NCBI GenBank assembly: GCA_021810045.1
Contig: JAJZJR010000007.1
Location: forward strand, 1 to 64,000
Length of the DNA: 64,000 nt
DNA from: Thermoplasmata archaeon
GTDB taxonomy: Archaea > Thermoplasmatota > Thermoplasmata > Thermoplasmatales > Thermoplasmataceae
Direction: 5' to 3'
Each line of letters starts with the position of its first letter. The stretch's first letter is position 1. Of the stretch, positions 18,562 to 23,749 are shown in pieces. The notes beneath the pieces were generated by a model that was given only the letters and a program-made list of their open reading frames with translations, made no database searches and was not told the origin of the DNA. Both the position numbers and the translations under genes were made by a program.

Positions 18562-19079
18562 CAGACATCAACTCCAAAATACTGTTTGGCCAGATCATAG
18601 GCCTGTTGAAGTTTCTCAAAATCTTCCCTGTTGGTTTCAGGTCGCATAGCTCCTTTTACAAGCTCTTTGTACCTTGCTTCAACCTCAGCCATGTTCCTTG
18701 GTCTTGAATCAAATCTCATGAAAGAAGCCCAGGAAGGTACTTCGATGAATTCCAGGGATTTGTATGATTCAACAAGTCTTCCAAAATCGAAAATACCCCT
18801 TTCTGCCAGTCTTGCAAGATCCGATATTCCAAATGCAAGCATTCCAAGGATATCCTTGGAACTGTTCACTGTCATCCTGAAGTAATTTAGCCGTGCGTTT
18901 GTGAGTTCAAATCTATATCTCTGGTCCTTGTACTGGAATGATACCCAGGCACTGTAATCTGTTCTTGATGAATTGAAGTCATAATCAAGGTTGGAGCCTC
19001 CAAGCCTTTCAAGAGATCTCTCCAGTTTCCTGATTATTGTTTTCTGATCAGAACTGTAATGGATAACCTGGTTGGCCAT
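18561..19079 (-). CDS. Hypothetical protein with a degenerate J-domain-like C-terminus
   Basis: Protein of 172 residues. The N-terminal 100 residues contain strands (WVSFQYKDQRYRFEL) and helices I cannot assign. The last 55 residues (from about SWASFMRF) resemble a J-domain: a helix AEVEARYKELVKGA, a loop with RPET where DnaJ has HPD, and a helix FEKLQQAYDLAKQYFG. Without HPD it should not stimulate an Hsp70. It is part of the integrase operon, with one-base stop/start overlaps on both sides. Confidence 0.75.
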   Translation of the reverse strand: MANQVIHYSSDQKTIIRKLERSLERLGGSNLDYDFNSSRTDYSAWVSFQYKDQRYRFELTNARLNYFRMTVNSSKDILGMLAFGISDLARLAERGIFDFGRLVESYKSLEFIEVPSWASFMRFDSRPRNMAEVEARYKELVKGAMRPETNREDFEKLQQAYDLAKQYFGVDV

Positions 19080-19258
19080 TATTGCACTACCTCCATTGGC
19101 ATGCTCACAATTTCCTTTTTCACATATTCGTCTCTATGCTTTGGGCATAGCCAGACATAAATCTGGCCTTTTCCCAAATCTCCAAAACCAACGTTAAGAA
19201 CTGTCTTTTCTGTATCTTTACTTCCACATAGTTTACATTCAAAATTCATACTTTTCAT
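19079..19258 (-). CDS. Small zinc-binding protein, 59 aa
   Basis: This short frame translates to a protein beginning MKSMNFECKLCGSK and continuing to WLCPKHRDEY, giving a CxxC plus CxxH zinc site. The stop TAA overlaps the ATG of the next gene (TAATG), the same coupling as its neighbours, which supports it as real despite its size. Function unknown; transcription or nucleic-acid binding is plausible given the operon. Confidence 0.75.
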   Translation of the reverse strand: MKSMNFECKLCGSKDTEKTVLNVGFGDLGKGQIYVWLCPKHRDEYVKKEIVSMPMEVVQ

Positions 19259-19261
19259 CTC

Positions 19262-19495
19262 CTAATTTGCAGGTTTCCCCTTTAACCATAATTTAGAAAG
19301 AGCTGGCCAGTGGTCCAGCTTTAGATGTGTTTCAATCTCCTTTTTGCCTTTCAGGGTCTTTGAGTGTTTTGCACAGGTGATATCTCCACTTTTTCCGGAT
19401 CTCTGAAAATCCAGGTCTAAAAGAGAAACATTGATCCATCTGCCCTGGAAGAGAATTGTCTGTTTCATGCTGTTTCCATGCTTTCTGGAATGCAT
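19262..19495 (-). CDS. Small zinc-finger-like protein
   Basis: Read from the ATG at 19495 it has 77 residues (MHSRKHGNSMKQ...). CAKH followed by HLKLDHW supplies one Cys and three His residues, a possible single finger. A longer reading from 19543 would invade the upstream gene; the chosen ATG overlaps the upstream stop as TAATG, with GGAGT about 10 nt ahead. Family not recognised. Confidence 0.65.
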   Translation of the reverse strand: MHSRKHGNSMKQTILFQGRWINVSLLDLDFQRSGKSGDITCAKHSKTLKGKKEIETHLKLDHWPALSKLWLKGKPAN

Positions 19496-19662
19496 TATTG
19501 AGCAACTCCTACTGATAATGAGAAACAGGTATCGCAGAGCCATCTGAACGATTCATAAACCTTCCAGCCGGAACCTATCGGGAGATTATCGCCGCATTTA
19601 CTGCACCTTTTATTCAGGAAAATTCTGAAGGATCTTACCGGATCAGAAAGTCGATCAGTCAT
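19495..19662 (-). CDS. Small zinc-ribbon protein, 55 aa
   Basis: The start at 19662 (MTDRLSDPVRSF) is fixed by a clear GGAGG 6 nt upstream; a longer reading from 19710 lies inside the preceding gene. Two CxxC pairs, CSKCGD and CDTC, about 24 residues apart, form a classic zinc ribbon. It overlaps the end of the 152-residue gene by 8 bp. Probably a nucleic-acid-binding accessory protein. Confidence 0.72.
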   Translation of the reverse strand: MTDRLSDPVRSFRIFLNKRCSKCGDNLPIGSGWKVYESFRWLCDTCFSLSVGVAQ

Positions 19663-20113
19663 AGTTTGCCTCCGGGAGTACAAAATCATGGTCCACCAGG
19701 ATGTAGCCATGCTGAGTCATTTTTGATAACAGGTCAGCATAGGTTCCGTTTACCAGCCTGGTTTTCATTCTGACTCTTCTAGGGTTTGTAATGTCCAGGT
19801 TGAATTTTCGAGACATGGCCTCTAACCAGGAACCTGGAGTTTTGATGTTTTCAGAATTCTGTTCCTGGGAACTTTCCGGTTTTACAGGTTCACTGTTCTT
19901 TGATTCTTTTGAACCTTCATTGAGGTTACTGGTTAGATCGGAAAGAGGTTGTAATGCACCATTGAAAGTAGCTTCCACCAACCATGCTGGTGGGTTTTGA
20001 CCATGCATTTCCTTAAGATCTGTTTCAATGTTAAGGTAGAGATTCAGGGAATACCTGCAGTAAGACCTTACGGCTTCCCTGGAATCAATTGGATAATCAG
20101 GGAGATTCGTCAC
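19655..20113 (-). CDS. Hypothetical protein, 152 aa
   Basis: Starts with GTG (shared as GTGA with the stop of the cysteine-rich gene before it). An N-terminal helical part (SREAVRSYCRYSLNLYLNIETDL) is followed by a Ser/Glu/Asn-rich linker of about 30 residues and a C-terminal domain with KTRLVNGTYADLLSKMTQHGYI. I do not recognise it. The two-domain form with a flexible linker suggests a protein that bridges partners. Confidence 0.7.
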   Translation of the reverse strand: MTNLPDYPIDSREAVRSYCRYSLNLYLNIETDLKEMHGQNPPAWLVEATFNGALQPLSDLTSNLNEGSKESKNSEPVKPESSQEQNSENIKTPGSWLEAMSRKFNLDITNPRRVRMKTRLVNGTYADLLSKMTQHGYILVDHDFVLPEANYD

Positions 20114-20253
20114 CTGGTTTCACCATCCTTTCTGTTCTTTTTGTAGATATCCGGGTCTCCCCCGTATTCACAGTAAACGCAATTGCACCTGAGAGCACTC
20201 TTCAGGGCAATGCAGTTCTTGTGGTCACCTTCCCGGCAGTTCTTACAGGCCAT
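20110..20253 (-). CDS. Cysteine-rich zinc-binding protein, 47 aa
   Basis: The frame starting MACKNCREGDHKNC has six cysteines in 28 residues (positions 3, 6, 14, 23, 25, 28), enough for one or two zinc sites, and a basic tail. TAATG coupling to the gene upstream and GTGA coupling to the gene downstream place it firmly in the operon. Confidence 0.75.
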   Translation of the reverse strand: MACKNCREGDHKNCIALKSALRCNCVYCEYGGDPDIYKKNRKDGETR

Positions 20254-20501
20254 TATGCATCTGCCTCCAGTTCTGCTCTGTGGTTGGGATCATTCTCGTA
20301 TGCCTGGATAAGTTCAGTCCGGTAGTGCATTAACCAGTGTGGCTGTCTTCCATATTCAAGGCCTGAAACCTTTTCCTTGAAGACAAAATCAGAGCTGCAA
20401 TCAGGACATGGATAATTCTTGCCGGGAACTGCCCTCTTTTTCCACGTAAGACCACAATCTTCACACTGGAATGAATAGAGTAATCTTCTGTCCTTGGACA
20501 T
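20253..20501 (-). CDS. Zinc-ribbon protein, 82 aa
   Basis: CEDC (about residue 13) and CPDC (about residue 32) form a zinc ribbon of the kind seen in transcription factors and primase-like proteins; the rest is a helical tail with HWLMHYRTELIQAYEN. It overlaps its neighbours at both ends by single stop/start bases. Function unknown. Confidence 0.78.
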   Translation of the reverse strand: MSKDRRLLYSFQCEDCGLTWKKRAVPGKNYPCPDCSSDFVFKEKVSGLEYGRQPHWLMHYRTELIQAYENDPNHRAELEADA

Positions 20502-20680
20502 CAGGCCAGACCTCCGTGGTTTTCATGAGCCATTATTTCTGACCAGTTTTCTCTTTCAATCTCCCTTTCAAGAGCATCTGGAACTTCCATGTCTTCTGTT
20601 AATGGAAGGCCACAAAAGTCACAGGTCTCAAGATCAGGTGTGTTCTGGCAACCGCATTGAGGGCATTCGAGGTGGTTCAG
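20501..20680 (-). CDS. Zinc-ribbon protein, 59 aa, apparent CTG start
   Basis: The frame follows directly after the stop TAA of the 97-residue gene, in the same reading frame. Its first codon is CTG, with a full GGAGGTG ribosome-binding site 6 nt before it; no ATG, GTG or TTG in frame precedes the zinc motif (CPQC at 6-9 and CDFC at 20-23). So it starts at CTG, or is made by reading through the TAA. The tail is acidic and helical. The stop overlaps the next ATG (ATGTCC region) as in the rest of the operon. Confidence 0.65.
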   Translation of the reverse strand: MNHLECPQCGCQNTPDLETCDFCGLPLTEDMEVPDALEREIERENWSEIMAHENHGGLA

Positions 20681-20974
20681 TTATTCCACCTCCAGGTATA
20701 TTTTGAATTCACCGTATTTTCTGGAGTATCTTTCCCTCTGTTCTGCTATCTCACTGGAAGCTGTTCTGATAAAAATTTCAAGAAGGTTGGAACCTGGAAG
20801 ATTCTTCCTCATCTCAAGAAGCCCTGACAATACGGCTTCATTTCTGAGGATCTCTGTTGTTGCAAGCTGTTTCTTGTATTCCTTTCTTGAAATGGGAATA
20901 CCCAAAAAATTATCAGGTTCAACAGGTTCTTCTCTTGAGGGTTCTCCTGTGGTGGGGGTTCGCCTCAATTTCAT
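20681..20974 (-). CDS. Hypothetical protein, 97 aa
   Basis: Basic and acidic residues alternate in a mostly helical chain (SRKEYKKQLATTEILRNEAVL, SSEIAEQRERYSRKYGEF). The ATG follows the stop of the preceding frame directly (TAAATG) with an AGGGGG run 10 nt upstream. No family recognised. Its last codons contain the ribosome-binding site of the CTG-started gene that follows. Confidence 0.7.
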   Translation of the reverse strand: MKLRRTPTTGEPSREEPVEPDNFLGIPISRKEYKKQLATTEILRNEAVLSGLLEMRKNLPGSNLLEIFIRTASSEIAEQRERYSRKYGEFKIYLEVE

Positions 20975-21664
20975 TTAGAAAGCCCCCTGCAATAAGTTTT
21001 TATTATAATTGTTCATGAATTTATGATACAAATGGTCGGCTACAGAAGGAGACGAAACAAGTACCTCATCAAAGGTGGAATCAACACCGGTGAAGCGATT
21101 TTCGACGGAGCTGTTGAAAAGAACATCCCCGGAGCGGCGGTGCATGGTGGAAAAGCTGCCAGGGACTTCTATAAGGCTTATGAGGTTGTCAAAGCCCACG
21201 ACCGAAGAATTAACGGAAGGAAAGTTCACGTAAAATCCTATCCCCGGAAGAGACCCGCGCCCAGGAAAACTAAAAGAAGAAGATGATCCTTCTTCCAAAA
21301 CTTCTGAAACCACTATGCTGTCAACCATCTTGTGAATATCAGAATCCGAGTAGTAACACTTCATTTGAAATATTAGTTCATTGAATATTCTGGCTAATGC
21401 AACTTCTTTTTCTTCAGTCCTTGTTTCCTTTATTGAAAAGTGATTATCACTGATTTCATACGTCATATCTTCTGGTCTGGAACCAAACTTATTGTGTAAT
21501 GCCTCAAACTGAGACTTTATTGATTCTTTGTCCTCTTTAGTGTCTATTATTCCACTTTCTTCGTATTCGATTTTGGCAGTTTCCTCGTTTCCAATAAAGG
21601 AGATGCTGAATGCATCCGGAACGATATACGGTTCCAGCTTTGTAAAACCAGCAAGAACCTTCAT
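20975..21664 (-). CDS. First gene of integrase operon; C-terminal part antisense to another gene
   Basis: A 229-residue frame with GGGGAGG 9 nt before its ATG. Residues 1-126 look like a real acidic protein (KVLAGFTKLEPYIVPDAFS, EVALARIFNELIFQMKCYY). From about residue 127 the sequence becomes Ser/Phe/Val-rich and nearly lysine-free, exactly where a convincing gene lies on the other strand (21032-21286). Either the protein really has this odd tail, or its functional part ends earlier and the frame runs on by chance. The stop abuts the next ATG, which argues the full frame is translated. Confidence 0.6.
   Translation of the reverse strand: MKVLAGFTKLEPYIVPDAFSISFIGNEETAKIEYEESGIIDTKEDKESIKSQFEALHNKFGSRPEDMTYEISDNHFSIKETRTEEKEVALARIFNELIFQMKCYYSDSDIHKMVDSIVVSEVLEEGSSSSFSFPGRGSLPGIGFYVNFPSVNSSVVGFDNLISLIEVPGSFSTMHRRSGDVLFNSSVENRFTGVDSTFDEVLVSSPSVADHLYHKFMNNYNKNLLQGAF
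21032..21286 (+). CDS. Small very basic protein, nested antisense
   Basis: A protein of 84 residues from the ATG at 21032 (MVGYRRRRNKYLIKGG...), ending in a run of Arg, Lys and Pro. Composition suggests nucleic-acid binding, for example a genome-condensing protein. A TATA box (TTTTTATTATAA, 20997-21008) lies about 26-30 nt before this ATG, as in leaderless archaeal genes; ATG 21023 is three codons upstream in frame. The region is visibly richer in G+C than its surroundings. It lies wholly inside, and opposite to, the last part of the first integrase-operon gene. Confidence 0.65.
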   Translation: MVGYRRRRNKYLIKGGINTGEAIFDGAVEKNIPGAAVHGGKAARDFYKAYEVVKAHDRRINGRKVHVKSYPRKRPAPRKTKRRR

Positions 21665-21711
21665 TCTACTGGGCCTCCCCTATAATTTGAAATTCTAACG
21701 GGAAAAACCTT

Positions 21712-21957
21712 GTGTTTCAAATCTATTGCTGGTTTATGGAAAAGGATCTCGATGAATCGGCCAAGAAAGTGCTTGAAGCTGTGAGAAAATGGGATATGGA
21801 ACCCAACAATAACCTTGGTAAACTTCTCAAGCCCAAGATTGATGAGCTTCTTGAATTTGGAAAAAAATATGGGAGCAATCCGGAGTTGTTGACACATGTC
21901 ATTTCTGATCTTGAGTTTTTGGTTAACCTGGAGAGTTACCTTATGAACACGAATTAG
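21712..21957 (+). CDS. Small acidic helical protein
   Basis: Starts at GTG 21712, about 26 nt after a TATAATTT box (21681-21688), or at ATG 21736 (MEKDLDESAKKVLEAV). It is an all-helical protein of 73-81 residues. Not recognised. It diverges from the integrase operon, so the 47 bp between 21664 and 21712 hold both promoters. A competing minus-strand frame over the same bases (21661-21966) is less protein-like. Confidence 0.65.
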   Translation: MFQIYCWFMEKDLDESAKKVLEAVRKWDMEPNNNLGKLLKPKIDELLEFGKKYGSNPELLTHVISDLEFLVNLESYLMNTN

Positions 21958-21965
21958 GGGTCTCA

Positions 21966-22247
21966 TTATTTTTCGACCGTCCTTTTTGATCTTCTCTCCA
22001 TCGCCTCATCTACTTTGGGAAGCAGTTCTACTACTTTTTCAGCTTTTTCAATGAAAGTATTCTGCAATTTCTTAAGGGATTCGTCTGAACTTTCCTGGGT
22101 CCCAGGTTCTGAGCGGTGTTTAATTCCTTTTATCTCTACGACAACAAGGTCCCCTTCGGAGATATCTAAAAACTGCCTTGTTTCATAGGGAACAGTTATT
22201 CTCCCCAATTTCTGTATCTCTGCAGTAAAGTTGTTTTCTTCATTCAT
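21966..22247 (-). CDS. AbrB/SpoVT-type DNA-binding regulator
   Basis: Protein of 93 residues. Residues 8-40 (AEIQKLGRITVPYETRQFLDISEGDLVVVEI) are a swapped-hairpin AbrB domain, the DNA-binding fold of antitoxins and transition-state regulators. A linker and a coiled-coil helix (LKKLQNTFIEKAEKVVELLPKVDEAM) follow, probably for oligomerisation. It is divergent from the winged-helix/TIR pair and its start codon lies within one arm of an 11-bp inverted repeat, so it may repress itself and that pair. Confidence 0.85.
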   Translation of the reverse strand: MNEENNFTAEIQKLGRITVPYETRQFLDISEGDLVVVEIKGIKHRSEPGTQESSDESLKKLQNTFIEKAEKVVELLPKVDEAMERRSKRTVEK

Positions 22248-22309
22248 TACACATCTGAAAAGAATAACCTATCGTTGTATTTAATTGTTTTTTCATTGCA
22301 GATGTGTAA
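22247..22309. promoter_or_regulatory. Inverted repeat between abrB and the wHTH/TIR genes
   Basis: TTACACATCTG (22247-22257) and CAGATGTGTAA (22299-22309) form a perfect 11-bp inverted repeat with a 41-bp spacer. One arm touches the abrB start codon, the other lies just before the TATA box (TTATTTTTAT, 22329-22338) of the winged-helix gene. Spaced arms suggest two operator half-sites joined by a multimer of the AbrB-type protein. Confidence 0.55.
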
Positions 22310-22359
22310 ATAGTGTATCATAAAAGACCTTATTTTTATTTGCAGATTAACTATGAATA

Positions 22360-22923
22360 ATGAGTGATCTGCTCGGTAAGCAGTACGTGACTCCTGTACT
22401 TGTGAGATTATACGAAGGTCAAGTGAAAATGACGGAATTATCAGACATAGTATCTAATTATTCCACCCTCCGTCTGTTGATTAGGTATCTACAAGATGAG
22501 GATTATGTTGTAGTCAGGGAGGTTTTTGAAGACAAAAGAAAAATATTAGTATCTCTCACGGAGAAGGGTAAAAGGGTTGCGGAACAACTTAAGAGAGCAG
22601 ATGAGGCCGCGAAAGGTGTAACTATCTTTGAGGAAGAGGGAAGGATCGAAATAAAATCTCCTCCGGAAGAATGGGAAAAGAATTGGGAGAATCTTCATGC
22701 TCTTTTTCATGTCAACGTTTACGAAGATCATGTAACAATAATGGAAACCTCTGGCGAAAAAGGTAGGGAGAGAATTTTTAATATTTATATAAGGAAGAAT
22801 GGCCAGGGACGTCTTAGGTTGTGGTGTGAAGAGGACGAGTCATTTGACTGTTATCATGTTGGATATGCGTTAACTCTTGCGCCAGTGCAGGAGATGTTTG
22901 TAAGGATTAGGGGAGGAAAATGA
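22360..22923 (+). CDS. Winged-helix protein with unknown C-terminal domain
   Basis: Protein of 187 residues with a leaderless start 26 nt after its TATA box. Residues 1-80 are a winged helix of the MarR/PadR/HxlR kind (YVTPVLVRLYEG, LSDIVSNYSTLRLLIRYLQDEDYVVV, a KRKILVSLTEKGKRVAEQL wing). The C-terminal 95 residues are strand-rich (VNVYEDHVTIMETSG, ERIFNIYIRKNGQGRLRLW) and of no family known to me. It may sense a ligand or phage product and control, or act with, the TIR gene 16 bp downstream. Confidence 0.75.
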   Translation: MSDLLGKQYVTPVLVRLYEGQVKMTELSDIVSNYSTLRLLIRYLQDEDYVVVREVFEDKRKILVSLTEKGKRVAEQLKRADEAAKGVTIFEEEGRIEIKSPPEEWEKNWENLHALFHVNVYEDHVTIMETSGEKGRERIFNIYIRKNGQGRLRLWCEEDESFDCYHVGYALTLAPVQEMFVRIRGGK

Positions 22924-22938
22924 TTTCTAACTTAAGCT

Positions 22939-23226
22939 ATGGGGGCACTTATGACTAAAGGAGAGTCGGATAAACATGGTATCTTCTTGTGCCATTCAAG
23001 CAGAGATAAAGATTTAGCAGATGCATTCAGTAGAGCAGCTTCTACTGTTAAACCAGATGGAATTTTACTTCATAGGGCAGAATTGATTGACCTTGAAGCA
23101 CCTGCGGATGGTGATATTGCCAAAAGGATAGAATCCTCAGTTGCAATGTTTGTTCTGATAGGCCCTGGCCTCATAAAAATACTGCTCAAAGTGAGAAAAG
23201 ATGAAAAGGCATCAATAACCGAATGA
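22939..23226 (+). CDS. Short TIR-domain protein, possibly truncated
   Basis: Protein of 95 residues. HGIFLCHSSRDKDLADAFSRA matches the first strand and helix of TIR domains, and SVAMFVLIGPGL matches the central strand. After that, typical TIR domains have an S-x-W-...-E segment with the catalytic Glu of NAD-cleaving members; here the chain ends within about 20 residues and no such Glu is evident, nor does another frame continue it. It is thus a decayed TIR or a binding-only version. The partner is the winged-helix gene just before it. Confidence 0.7.
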   Translation: MGALMTKGESDKHGIFLCHSSRDKDLADAFSRAASTVKPDGILLHRAELIDLEAPADGDIAKRIESSVAMFVLIGPGLIKILLKVRKDEKASITE

Positions 23227-23281
23227 CCCAAAAATAAGCCACTTTAGCCCTTTGTCTTTTAGCTGTTATGTTTGGACTACT

Positions 23282-23383
23282 CTAAAGAACGCCAAAAACC
23301 CAGGCCAGTCCTAAAACTCCAAAAGCAATCATGCCATAACCTACAGCCAATTTTAATTTTGACTTCTTCCTGGGATTATACAT
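23282..23383 (-). CDS. Single-pass membrane microprotein, 33 aa
   Basis: Frame MYNPRKKSKLKLAVGY followed by a hydrophobic helix (GMIAFGVLGLAWVFGVL) to the stop. Basic N-terminus, one membrane segment, no outer domain. GGTGA lies 10 nt before the ATG, and it is 24 bp after the 113-residue membrane protein on the same strand, so it would be the last gene of the large membrane module. Its size and form recall small coat-like or holin-like proteins, but this is only a resemblance. Confidence 0.6.
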   Translation of the reverse strand: MYNPRKKSKLKLAVGYGMIAFGVLGLAWVFGVL

Positions 23384-23407
23384 AAAATTACATTCACCCC
23401 CACAATA

Positions 23408-23749
23408 TTAAGTTTCCTCTTCGTCCAGTATAACAGCAATTCCACCACTCATCACTGCGACAAAAAACCAGGTCATTCCTGCCATAAAATTACTTAAAGC
23501 AAGAATGTCAATAATTCCATTTGCAGCAGGAATAGAAAATACTTCAAAAGCGGCAAGGAGACTGATAAGAGAAACCCCACCAAGAATGTGTTTTAGTTTA
23601 AGATGAAATCTGTCGTCAATTTTTCTGAATGGATATCTGGCACTTCCGGGTTTTGTGAAGTTCGGTTTTGGTGCGGCCACTTGTTTTGTTCTTCTTTTTT
23701 TCACAGATCCTTTGTTCTTGTTACTTTTCTTTGTTTTACTGCTGGCCAT
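23408..23749 (-). CDS. Two-segment membrane protein with basic N-terminus, 113 aa
   Basis: From ATG 23749 (MASSKTKKSNKNKGSVKKRR) the first 50 residues are strongly basic; two hydrophobic helices follow (ILGGVSLISLLAAFEVFSI and FMAGMTWFFVAVMSGGIAVIL) and a short acidic end. The start overlaps the ATPase gene by 14 bp, as its neighbours do. No family recognised. The basic tail inside the cell might contact nucleic acid during assembly or transfer. Confidence 0.75.
   Translation of the reverse strand: MASSKTKKSNKNKGSVKKRRTKQVAAPKPNFTKPGSARYPFRKIDDRFHLKLKHILGGVSLISLLAAFEVFSIPAANGIIDILALSNFMAGMTWFFVAVMSGGIAVILDEEET

Noticed and set aside
21661-21966. Minus-strand frame of 101 codons
   Set aside because: Antisense to the acidic helical protein at 21712, which has a TATA box and better composition; it also overlaps the abrB end.
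22939-23280. A frameshift that would extend the TIR domain
   Set aside because: Both other frames after 23200 reach stops within a few codons and show no TIR-like sequence.
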